Shown one piece after another: positions 25,726-35,139 of a stretch of 64,000 bases of DNA (its first letter is position 1; each line of letters begins with the position of its first letter). Location: assembly GCA_031002005.1 (NCBI GenBank), contig JARYHS010008074.1:180754494-180818493 (forward strand), read 5' to 3'. A program made the translations under genes and the position numbers. A model generated the notes under the pieces. That model was not told where the DNA came from. It saw only the letters and a program-made list of their open reading frames with translations, and searched no databases. The DNA comes from Vandiemenella viatica (Eukaryota > Arthropoda > Insecta > Orthoptera > Morabidae).

Positions 25726-27211
25726 TGTACCACAATCCAAATTCTCTTATTTGTAAATTTATTTTCACTTAAGTATTAATAGAAGGTTAGTTTCACTTGT
25801 AGCTGTAATTATGAATTTATAAAATCTCTATAAAAACACATTGTGATGCAACTAATATAATTAATAGTGTGTCATCGACCAATAATAAAGTGAGCCAAAC
25901 AACTATAATAATACCAGTAATGCCACAAATTGAATCAGACAGATGCATAACAGATAGCAGAATTAAGTTGGCAACAGACAACAGTGAGACTTATCAATAA
26001 ATGACTATACAATGATCGCCACAAGCAACCAGAAAATTTCCAGAGCAAGGTTTTCCAAAATTAAGAGAGTTGAAAAAGACTATGAAGAGGAAGCAATTTG
26101 GTGAACCTAGTAGGAACCTGCCATTGTCTGTAGCTATGTTGAATAGCTGCTATCAGAACCCGTAACTGAAAGGGATACCAACTCCAAAGCATTTCTAAAT
26201 GAACTGTAAAATTACTTTAAGAATATACCACTCACTCAAAATATTGCTAATTCATCAAACACAAGAATCCAAAGTGAATTCATGTTATAGTGTTTTATCT
26301 ACTCCTAAGTATGAATAAGGAATTCAAAGCAAAATTTCTGAAAATATTCTGGGGTCTGTAGGCTTAAGCTTTGCTGTATATGTAACAGTAACAAATTCAT
26401 CATAATCATAAATACAACAACTTAATGTTTATTTATGGCTCGCAGTAAACAATTTCACCTCAGTATCTATAAAATGTGAATGGAGATAGTTAACTGATTA
26501 CCGCCTTTAAGAATCAGTTTTCTCCAAGATGTCAGCTGTATGCAGCTAATATTTCCTTGAAACACGCTGTAATATTGACACTATCCAGGTAGAGGTTAAG
26601 AAAAATCACAAAATAAATTATAAATGAAGGAAGTTGTAGAACACAAGATGGTGAAAAGTGAGGTGAAAATCTGATAATTGTACATACCAAATATTTTGAG
26701 TTATAAATTAAATTTGATTTAACTGCAGTGGAACACAAGAACCAGTGGAAATTTCCCCAATTGCCTACTTCAGCATTTCTCTTTTTTTTCTGAATTTCTT
26801 TCACTGTCTCTGGCTAATTGTTTGTCATTTTCCTCAGTAAATTATACCAGTCTCTGACTACCTTATTTACAGAAGAAAATTTTCCCTTTCCCTTATGCCT
26901 GTAATCAAGAGCTAGTCAGAAGTCATGCTAATGCACTACAATTAATTCTTCTAACAATATCCACTCAGGCATCATTGCTAATGTATACATTATTCACTCT
27001 ACATTGCCAGGTCCTAAACTTGTTCCATTATACATCATTGAACATTTAACTATAGATCTGAGTTCAGATAAATAAAATCATATGTTGTATGGCTCATATA
27101 TCATAATATGAATTACCATTTCTGTTTGTGAATCAGTGAAGCTAGGTGTAAGCAAATTTGTAACCATAATCTTTTTGGTTTTTCTAACAATGTAAATAAA
27201 TTTAATGCTTG

Positions 27212-27213
<2 letters not shown>
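25726..27213. other. AT-rich intergenic DNA
   Basis: No gene or repeat recognised. Confidence 0.4.

Positions 27214-27266
<53 letters not shown>
27214..27266. repeat. (TA)n microsatellite
   Basis: About 26 TA units. It is the apparent target of the adjacent Penelope-type palindrome, because TA repeats also flank that element on its right (27593-27608). Confidence 0.95.
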
Positions 27267-27269
<3 letters not shown>

Positions 27270-27592
27270 TAGGGGTAAAAAACAGATACCCTTCACTTAA
27301 TACAGATGAAGGCAGGAGAGCGAGACGAACACATAAAAACACAAAAAATATACACAAATGCACAATATTTCAGCATGAGCCTTAATCATGTGAGAGGCGA
27401 GACATATGCCATCTCGCCTCTCACATGATTAAGACTCATGCTGAAATATTGTGCATTTGTGTTTATTTTATTGTGTTTTTACATGTTCATCTCGCCCTCC
27501 TGCCTTCATCTGTGGTAAGTGATGGGTATCTGTTTTTTTCCCTATCGTATCTTATTTTCAGTGCCTCATGGCAGTTTCTTTGTTTCCATTAC
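27267..27592. mobile_element. Penelope-type terminal palindrome (no coding sequence)
   Basis: Inverted arms meet at 27381-27402 and 27412-27433 (22 bp perfect, 9-nt spacer) and extend outward, imperfectly, to about 27270 and 27545. The outer motifs (a TAAGTGATGGGTATC-type end, a CCTTCATCTG block, an ACACAAATGCAC-type block) occupy the same positions as in the Penelope inverted dimers at 35.6, 45.4 and 51.5 kb. The right side has an extra tail (TCAGTGCCTCATGGCAG...) absent on the left, the same asymmetry as in the coding copies. It is the minimal member of the series: two inverted 3' ends with nothing between. Confidence 0.65.
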
Positions 27593-27872
27593 CCATATAT
27601 ATATATATCAGTGGACCCCCGATAATCCGGCCCCTGTCTAATCCGGCGCCCCCTGTAATCCGACATGACTTTGAATTATGTTTGACAATCTTCGCTAATA
27701 TAGATCACGCAGGTTTGAACAGGTCACAACTCGTACGCGCCACCGCTATTGTGCTCGACGCGTATGCATTGTTTTACTTAGTTTGAATTTGACTACTAGT
27801 GATAGCGGTACGGCCTAGCGTGCGTTCATTGTTTACTATTTATTCATTGTGTATTAGGTATAGTACCTAGTA

Positions 27873-29433
27873 ATGTCGTCACAAACCCAGAAGCGAAAGC
27901 ACAAAACGTTGACAATTAAAGAAAAATGTGATATTTTAGATCGCTTAAATCGCAATGAAACTTTCAGTAGTTTAGCAAGTGAATACGGCGTAGGCCGATC
28001 TACAACTTATGACATTACAAAAAACCACGAGAAGATTAAGAAGTTCGTGTCAACTACTGACTGCGGGCCAGGCAAGAGACAGACACTCAAGAAAGCTGAA
28101 CATCCAGAAGTGGAAGAAGCTTTGTACATGTGGTTTCTTCAGGAAAGAAATAGGCATGCACCAATTTCGGGACCCATGTTGGCCATGAAAGCTAAGTTTT
28201 TTTATAAGGAAATAACAAAAAAAAGATGATTTTGTGGCCAGCAAAGGATGGCTAGAACGTTTTAAAAGTCGTCATGGCATAAGTTTAATGACTATTACAG
28301 GAGAGAAACTTTCTAACGATGCCACCTGCATAGAGCCCTTTAAATTAAGATTTTTGCAAAAGGTGAACGATTTAAATCTTGACCCGTCACAGGTGTACAA
28401 TGCAGACGAATCGGGGCTTTTTTGGCGTGTGATGCCTAACAAAACTTTCGTTTCTTGTAACGAAAAATCCGTACCTGGACGAAAAGTGAGTAAAGAGCGT
28501 GTAACCATACTACCATGTGCTAATGCTGCAGGTACACACGCGCTTAAGATGGTGGTCATTGGGAAATCTAATAAAACAAAGGGCATTCAAAAACATTGAT
28601 TTACCTGTACACTATTAAGGACAAAAAAGTGCTTGGATGACAAAAGACCTTCTCAAAAAGTGGTTTGATGAATGCTTCGTACCTGAAGTTAGAAAATGGT
28701 TAAAAGATCATAATTTTCCTCAAAATGCGTTGTTGCTTCTTGATAACGCTCCCGGTCATCCGTCTGAAGAAGAACTGACAACTGAGGATAAATGCATCAC
28801 TGCGATGTTTCTTCCGCCAAATTGCACTGCACTGATTCAACCAATGGACCAGAACATCATTCAGTTTGTTAAGCAAGACTATAAAAAAAAAACCTACTTC
28901 TGAGAGCCGTATCAAAAGACCAACCAATAGAAAAAAAAACTTTAAAAGAATTTAATATGAAAGACTTGGTTTTTGCTCTTAGTTAGTCGTGGAGTGCGTT
29001 ACCGTCATCAACTATTAAATCGTCTTGGAAAAAGTTATGGCCAGATATAGTCACCACTCCTAGCAACGATCCACAAATCAGTGTAACTTCGGAAGTTATA
29101 GAACAAGTCGCTACTGAAACACAGATAAGTCCGGAAGATTTGGAAATCTGGTGCCGTGGAATGGATAAAGAAGAAAATGTTTTTCATGAAATGTCTGACG
29201 AAGATATTATAAAAGAGGTTTCTAATTATACAACAAACAATCAGGAAGATAACGACGACGTGATTGCAACTGCTCCACAAGTCACAGAACAAGACGCAGT
29301 TAACGCTTTTGAGCTAGGTTTACAATGGGCTGAAGAGAATGGTAAATCCTACAACGAACTTTTACTTTTGAGAAGACTGAGGGACAAAGCTCTGATCTCG
29401 CGTTATAACAACCTTAAACAAAAAAAAAATTGA
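27873..29433 (+). pseudogene. Tigger/jerky-type DDE transposase, frameshifted
   Basis: It would bind the element ends and cut and paste it. Order of parts: a psq-type helix-turn-helix (LTIKEKCDILDRL...YGVGRSTTYDI, 27900-28010); a CENP-B-type second HTH (about 28090-28320, GWLERFKSRHGIS); then the DDE core. The core has NADESGLFWRVMP (first Asp, 28400), LLLLDNAPGH (second Asp, 28735) and QPMDQNIIQFVKQDY (third Asp, 28845). An acidic C-terminus ends at 29433 (ALISRYNNL). Frameshifts fall at about 28215 (an A-run), 28590 and 28885 (another A-run), and a stop lies near 28984. The catalytic triad survives but the gene is broken. Confidence 0.88.
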
Positions 29434-29787
29434 TGAATATTTCAAAGCTTCATAATTGGCTAGTTTCCACTAAGAATAAATCGGGCGTATAGTAGTTTTT
29501 AATGATTAATCATGCTAAGGAGATAACAAAAAACAACCTTATTTAATATAAAAGGTAAAGATTAGAATTATTTATAGAAAATAAAATCGACAAAATCAGC
29601 CGTAGTGACACGTGACCGCGAACGCCAATGAGAAAGCATTACGTCACAGCGTCCCAGCCGCCACAGAAGTGGTTGACATTTACATGTAACAGAACACCTT
29701 GCGTAGTAAATTTGTCGTTTGTAGCAACTTCTGTGTTGGTAATTTAGTTATTTTTAATTATTTGGCGAAAGAGAAGTCTAATTCATT

Positions 29788-29915
29788 ATGGAACAAGGTT
29801 TTAGCAAAGCAAACAGTTGTAATTTGCCCAAAATTGACGCCGTAGCCGTTGGAAGATTTTTCGCCTCAAACATAGACTTCTGCTCGTCGGAATTCCGCAA
29901 TGCAAAAACTTCCAT
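29788..29915 (+). CDS. First exon of a YqaJ/SWIM-type transposon-associated protein (putative)
   Basis: ATG at 29788 opens a 42-codon exon beginning MEQGFSKANSCNLPKIDAV and ending in a 5' splice site, AT/GTAAGT, at 29916. From memory, an M-x-x-G-F-S-K-x-N-x-x-x-L-P-x-x-D start is typical of a lineage-rich insect and cnidarian protein family with a SWIM zinc finger and a YqaJ-type nuclease domain. None of those later domains is present here, because the sequence after the intron start enters the palindrome. The assignment rests on this N-terminus only. An acceptor-like TTAACTTTTCAG/GTGC occurs at about 30240. Confidence 0.45.
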
Positions 29916-30558
29916 GTAAGTATATACAAGTGTCAAATATATATTATAAGCTGAAATCAGTTTCGTAAACAATAATCTATTGCTTAGACGTACGTTTTTA
30001 AGTTAATTGATATGGTTTTGATGTTACTTTTGCGAAGTATAAGCAACTGTTAGGGAGTTCTATAATTACCGTGACGTCGCAATCTGATAACGAATTCTTG
30101 TAGAATTCGACGAAACAAATCGTAAATAAAGAATAATGTTTTTTGATATCTTGCTTCGTTTTCGAGATATAGCACGTTAAAAATGAGTTATAGTTCTTTG
30201 TTCGGTACTATTATTTCTGTGCCGTGTCTTAACTTTTCAGGTGCATCACGCCTAAGATATGTTTCTTTTTTTTATATATATAAACCTTTTCTAGAAAAAT
30301 ATATCCTCAAAAACAGGTGTGGTAAATTTTAAAGGTATGGCACTGCCAGTTTCCAGACTGCTCTAACTTGGAGACCATCAGACGTGTTCAGAACGGATTT
30401 CGATCCCCCGAGCATATGTTGAAGGGAATAACTCCATATGTCTCTGTAACAATTATTTCTTCAAAATGAGACCTACGTATCGAGAAATTAACGCGCAAAC
30501 ATTTGTAAATATGTGTTTAAATATTATAATTTTAACATGTTGTTTAGTAGTTTCAGCG

Positions 30559-30640
30559 TGGCGTATCGGTAGTGCTCTTGCTTCCCATTTTGCGAACCCG
30601 GGTTCAAATCCCCACACTAGCAAATATTTTTATTTCTTTT
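30559..30640 (+). promoter_or_regulatory. tRNA-like pol III A/B boxes, left arm
   Basis: The A box TGGCGTATCGG and B box GGTTCAAATCC are 31 nt apart, with T-rich stretches downstream. It does not look like a functional tRNA gene, because no acceptor stem pairing was found. It is more like the head of a SINE. Confidence 0.6.
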
Positions 30641-31017
30641 TTTATATGCAGTAATCATTGAGCATTGATTTTATTTCATTTAAAATTCATTTAAGAATTT
30701 TTATTATGCGAAATAACTATTAAAACATTATTTACAATAATATAATTACTTACAATAGATAAAATAACCAATTTTTATTACAATGCTACGACCATAAAAG
30801 AGATATTCTGTTAAAGTTCCATTTCCTTTGTAGAACATGAAATATACCTGTTTCATAAAAAAGAAAAAAAATCAACAATAAACAATGAAATAATGATTAT
30901 ATATAAAAAAAAAGTTGGGACTGTATATTCTGTAATATTTTGTTTTAAAAGTTATTTCACATAATAAAAATTCGTAAATGAAATAAAATCAATGCTTAAT
31001 GATTTCTGCATATAAAA

Positions 31018-31098
31018 AAAGAAATAAAAATATTTTCCAGTATGGGGATTTGAACACGGGTTCGCAAAATGCAAAGCAAGCACGCTACCGATACGCCA
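31018..31098 (-). promoter_or_regulatory. tRNA-like pol III A/B boxes, right arm
   Basis: Inverted counterpart of the left-arm boxes. The A box is intact (CCGATACGCCA on the plus strand) and the B box carries one mismatch (GTTCAAATCC preceded by T). It reads toward the palindrome centre. Confidence 0.6.
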
Positions 31099-31604
31099 CG
31101 CTGAAAATACGAAATAATACACTAAAATTATAAAATTTAAACAATATTCACAAATTTTTGCGCGTTAATATTTCATTACCTAGGACTCATTTTGAAGAAA
31201 TTATTCTAATACAGACATAATTATGGAGTTATTACCCTTCAACAAATACTCGGGGGATCGAAATCCGTTCGGACAGGTCTGTGGTTCCCAAGTAAGCTTC
31301 ATATCAGCCTAACATCATCATCTTTCAGTAACGATATCTCGAGAACCAAGAGAGAAATTAAAAACAATTATTCTTTATTTTCGAATGGTTTCGTCAAGCT
31401 GCTTAAGAACCTATCACCAGATTGTGGCGCCACTTAATGATGTTTATTCTATGAAAAATAGCACTAAAGAAAGATTTTATCACATAAAACCAAAACAAAC
31501 TCAACTCATACCTTATTCCATTATCATTACTTGAAAAGTAGTGGTTCTGCAAAATTCATCATTTTTGCTTTGGATTTAGAAATATATTATGCACAAACAC
31601 TTAC

Positions 31605-31799
31605 ATCAAAATGGTCTTCACAAAAATAGATACTTCTGTCTGCAGTTAAACTGTGAGCATCCTCCCTCCTTGCAAGTTTTAACCACTTTCTCCGTATTTT
31701 TTCATTGTTTGGAACATATATAAATAACTTATCTGGTGTTTTTATTGTTGTGCTTCTACACTTCGGCACTACACAGTACTTATAAAACGAGGAACTCAT
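31605..31799 (-). CDS. THAP-domain first exon
   Basis: ATG at 31799 (minus) opens a 65-codon exon ending FCEDHFD at an exact 5' splice site, GAT/GTAAGTG. It contains the THAP zinc-finger signature C-x4-C (CVVPKC) ... W (RRKWLK) ... C-x2-H (CEDH), with the spacing of the C2CH family. THAP domains bind DNA in P-element and Kolobok-type transposases and in host regulators derived from them. The AVPM-like tail that closes a THAP fold would lie in the next exon, which is absent here. The start follows a leader holding TGACGTCAT. In this setting it is more likely part of a mobile element than a host gene. Confidence 0.75.
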
Positions 31800-32377
31800 G
31801 TTTAACTAAAGAAAATCTATACCTGCCATATACGTACACGACTGTTCAGACGCTATGACGTCATCCAAGACGCCATGACAGTCTAGAGCGTTTTTGAGCT
31901 AAATTTAAATTCGCTTTTACAAATGCAAAATACATAATGTAAATGTTCGATTCTTTACAAAATAAGATGTTTTTTGAGTAAAATAGATAATAAGGTGAAG
32001 TATGAACCTATTTTTCAAATTTAGTCAACTACCCAATTTGATATATTCACTACATGATTTTGATTAATAATTCTTGATTATTTTGGTAGATATGTATGTG
32101 CATTTATGCTTAATTTTATAATAAAACGTAAGCTCTCAATTGTTATTTAATTTACTAAATTCGACTTAATTAAGTATGATTTGTACTTCAAAGTACATAT
32201 GCACATACAGTATAACATATAGATTCTTATCATTGGATATGTAATTTGTCGGATTACAAGGTACTCTTTTGTAAAAAATTCCGGACTATAGCGGTCTTAG
32301 GCAGTTGCTCTATAATCCGACAAACTCGATAGTCCGACACTGCCCTGCATAATGTTTGTCGGATTACCGGAGGTCCA

Positions 32378-32380
<3 letters not shown>

Positions 32381-32411
<31 letters not shown>
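32381..32411. repeat. (TA)n microsatellite
   Basis: TA run immediately right of the Tigger 3' end. It is probably the right-hand part of the TA tract in which the Tigger sits. Confidence 0.95.
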
Positions 32412-32413
<2 letters not shown>

Positions 32414-32499
32414 TCTTCAGACATTCATTATTTTCAGAAAATACAGGCTCAGCAAAATAATACTGTTAAAAAAATCCTGCTTCCGACTTTGCACCTCAC

Positions 32500-32660
32500 T
32501 AAGGTAACTGGAACAAGGAATGGGAAGGATTTCAGCCCTAGCAGGAACCACTCCAACACTTAAGTGATTTGGGGAAAACCTTAAACCTGAATGACTAGAT
32601 GGGATTAAAAACAAGCATCCTCCTGAATGCCAGGTCCAATCAACCATAAATGAATCTGGC
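32500..32660 (-). repeat. SINE-like repeat (grasshopper-type), diverged
   Basis: Blocks AAGGAATGGGAAGGATTTCA, GTGATTTGGGGAAAACC and CATCCTCCTGAATGCCAGGT follow the layout of a tRNA-derived SINE that I recall as very common in orthopteran genomes (G-T-G-A-T-T-T-A-G-G-G-A-A core, then T-C-C-T-C-C-C-G-A-A-T-G-C). A second partial copy lies at 51228-51320. The identification is from memory. Confidence 0.5.
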
Positions 32661-32689
32661 ACTAGTACAACAATCCCATAAGATTCAGC

Positions 32690-33750
32690 AAATTGAAAAT
32701 AGTTTAACAGCAGCCCTAAAAACCCTGAGCAACTATTTTAAGAAATGGCGTCTTGTATCCAGTTCCAACAAGATGGAATCTAGTGTCTTCCATCTTAACA
32801 GTAGGGGCAGTGAATATCTCCCTTGACATTCTTCTTGGTGGCACTCCCCTCTGACACAATCCCTTTTCGAAGTATTTGGGAGTTGTAATGGATCGCACCT
32901 TGTCTTACAATAAACATCTAAACAACCTTACAGCAAAACTAAGAACTAGAAATTATATTCTTTAGATGTTAAATGGCACCTCCTGGGAAGCATCTGCCTC
33001 CACACTTCGCATCTCAGCACTGAGCCTTGTTTATTCTGCAGCTGAATACTGCTCATCTGTCTGGATGAAAAACACCCACACCCACACCAAAAAGGTTTGA
33101 ACCAGACAATGTTGATAATTTAGTGGCTGTGTCAATTCCACTGTACTGGCTAGCCATTTTGAGTAACATCAAACCACCTATGTTAACATGACACAATCGC
33201 CCAATATAATAAGATCTGTCATAACTTGGATCTGCCCGTTCACGACAACATGGATACTCAATTTCACAGACTTAAATCAAGAAGTCGAAGCATAAAAACT
33301 GCAAAACAGATTATGTATAACAATTTTAATGGGAGAGAAGCATGGAGATTGGAGTGGATAGCCTCAGCCCCACCAGAATGGCACTCCCTCTTTGACAATC
33401 AATAAGTACTAAAGGCTCTCGACATTCCCTGCAAAACCTGGGCTGCTCTCAACAGAGTTAGGCCTGGCCATGGCAGATCTATTATATCTCTTTACACATG
33501 GGGGATGAGAGATTTGCCGAATTGAGACTGTGGTGAGGATGAACAAACCATCTGTCACATGACCTTTGATTACCCACTTTGAGCCTTCAGGGGATCACTG
33601 AAAGACTTCATAGATATTTCAAAAGAAACCTTACATTGGCTGCACTAGGTCGATTTTGAATTTTAACCATGATTTAATGTGACATTATATTAGTGTGAAA
33701 CAATTGTATAGAATTGTATTATTGATTATGTGCTATGGCCATAAGATAAA
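32690..33750 (+). pseudogene. LINE reverse transcriptase C-terminus and tail remnant
   Basis: Plus-strand islands in several frames: NYFKKWRLVSSSNKMESSVF (32735), NPFSKYLGVVMDRTL (32864), SALSLVYSAAEYCSSVW (33015), MYNNFNGREAWRLEW (33310), SIISLYTWGMRDLPN (33480) and DCGEDEQTICHMTFDYPL (33525). These match the ordered C-terminal parts of Jockey/LOA-like LINE proteins: thumb, then a connection region, then the Cys-rich G-x-x-x-x-x-x-C-x-C-G...H-x-x-x-x-C-P motif. The fingers and palm are missing and many stops interrupt it, so it is 5' truncated and dead. Confidence 0.7.
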
Positions 33751-33929
33751 TAAACAAATGAACCATAAATTAAATTAGTTAAAATGAGATCTACTGGTGA
33801 AAAAATAAAACAATCTTTGAACTTTCTTGAATTACTAGAATTAACATCATAAAACGAGTAAGGGTAGTGAGCAAAGTATTTTGTTCTTTACATTTGTGTA
33901 GTTTTTTTTTTCTTTCTTTCTTTCTTTCT

Positions 33930-34045
33930 TTCATTCTTTCAGCAACAGTTCTTCCTTCATCTTTTGCAAGTGATGGGTCTACTTTAACTTTCCTTTCCAT
34001 CTTAGTATCACCTCACAGCATTTACTTATTTATTTTATTGATTTA
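33930..34045 (+). mobile_element. Solo Penelope-type terminal fragment
   Basis: CTTCCTTCATCTTTTGCAAG then TGATGGGTCTAC resembles the outer end of the Penelope palindrome near 27500, followed by a CCTCACAGCA tail-like block. It is preceded by a (TTTC)n run at 33910-33935. Short and diverged. Confidence 0.4.
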
Positions 34046-34061
34046 TAATTGTACTAGTTGA

Positions 34062-35139
34062 CCCATGTAAAAACTTCGCAAATAAAATATGATGAACAGT
34101 GAATCAGAATACAACTAAATTGAAGAAAAAACACAAAGTATATCCATATATCTGTGATATGTGGTTTTGATATCTAGCAGTAATTTTTACAGAGGAGTTG
34201 TGTAGCAAAACACAAATGTTTCCTTAACAGAAAAAAAAATATCAATAAAGCTCTTTACTGCAGAAAAAAATACGCAGAATAGCAAAACAGAAAGATTTCC
34301 TTGTAATAATAAAAAAAAAATCTGAAAAGCTTTTTACTAAGAAAAAAACACACATTTCATCGATATCTCTGTGATGCGTTGTGCTTCTATCTAGTGGTAA
34401 CAAGAGCAATTCTTACAGACGGCAGTGAAGCCTACCAGTTTAGCTCTGAACTTTCTCAAACATATGACCTTGACAGTTAATAATTTTGCCTTTTACAATT
34501 TGACTTAAAATAAATTCCTTTCTTAAATTATAATTTCATCAAAGAAGAGACCTTAATCTTTATAATGATACCTCATTTATTGATTTCAATTAGTTGATTA
34601 AAGGTAAGTGGCTTGTCACAAAGAAAAACCTTTTAGAAATAATATATTCAATTAGGTTTTGCTCAAAACATTGCCCATTTGGAACAGATATAAATCAGCA
34701 GCTACTGCTTCATTCAACAGTAAATTATTACCAATACGTTTGATACTAATTAGTTATTTATCCTGAAAACATTTGAGTGAAACACTTTTCATAGCCCTAG
34801 AAACAAAGGAGCATGAATATATACAGTGAGGTGATATTAAAATTGAAACAAAATATAAAATAAACCCATCTTTCATCGAAGTTCAAGGAAGGATGGCAGC
34901 AATGACAAAAAATGCTTCACAAAAAAAACAATACTTTGGGCTATGTCCATACTCATGAAAATAGAAACATTTGACCAAGCTCATGCAGGCACCCACAGCG
35001 AACATTTAATATCGAAGAAGAGTTGTTGAGGGAACAGAAACAATATCAGAGGAACTGTTAATATTGAGGAAGAAATTCATCAAAATCACGTATATTATTA
35101 TTTCCATAAAGATATATATATATATATTTCACAAGCCAT
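34062..35139. other. Left internal region of the TACTAG element, with an imperfect internal duplication
   Basis: The segment near 34135-34215 (a CTGTGATATGTGGTTTTGAT-type block) recurs at about 34350-34430 (CTGTGATGCGTTGTGC). No open frame of note was seen. Confidence 0.35.

Larger units (their letters stand above)
30068..31438. repeat. Long imperfect palindrome with tRNA-like promoters in both arms
   Basis: The left arm 30068-30800 and right arm 30810-31438 are inverted copies. GAACGGATTTCGATCCCCCG at 30391 matches in inverse 31251-31270, and the GAATAATGTTTTTTGATATC block at 30131 matches in inverse 31332-31380. The left arm has about 160 bp extra between 30190 and 30390. Each arm has an A-box match TGGCGTATCGG (30559-30569 plus; 31088-31098 minus) and a B-box match (GGTTCAAATCC at 30601-30611 plus; one mismatch at 31046-31056 minus). 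The two promoters face each other, followed by T-runs. Convergent pol III transcription or a single hairpin RNA would be possible in principle. Confidence 0.8.
29590..31900. mobile_element. Composite with two inward-facing first exons around a long palindrome
   Basis: Inserted in the Tigger element. From the left come a TTACGTCA-containing GC-richer leader, a first exon on the plus strand (29788-29915) and one palindrome arm. From the right, reading the minus strand, come a TGACGTCAT-containing leader, a THAP exon (31799-31605) and the other palindrome arm. Both exons end in good 5' splice sites, but no downstream exons are present between them. It therefore looks like an internally deleted or rearranged derivative of a larger two-gene mobile element. 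The outer boundaries are approximate and no terminal repeat was identified. Confidence 0.5.
27609..32380 (+). mobile_element. pogo/Tigger DNA transposon carrying nested insertions
   Basis: The terminal inverted repeats are CAGTGGACCCCCGATAATCC at 27609 and its diverged reverse complement ending CCGGAGGTCCACTG at 32380. AATCCG-type subterminal repeats lie inside both ends. The target is TA-rich sequence, in line with TA duplication by this superfamily. A transposase pseudogene occupies 27873-29433. The right half (about 29590-31900) is occupied by an unrelated composite, so the original Tigger was probably about 2.5 kb. Confidence 0.85.

Noticed and set aside
27078..27296. 72-codon minus frame
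   Set aside because: Translation of a (TA)n microsatellite (alternating Tyr-Ile).
30559..30640. Functional tRNA gene
   Set aside because: A and B boxes fit, but there is no acceptor stem pairing, and the same unit recurs inverted in a palindrome. SINE-like or element-derived is more likely.
33791..34061. Overlapping frames with poly-Lys/Arg or poly-Ser/Phe
   Set aside because: Produced by a (TTTC)n run.
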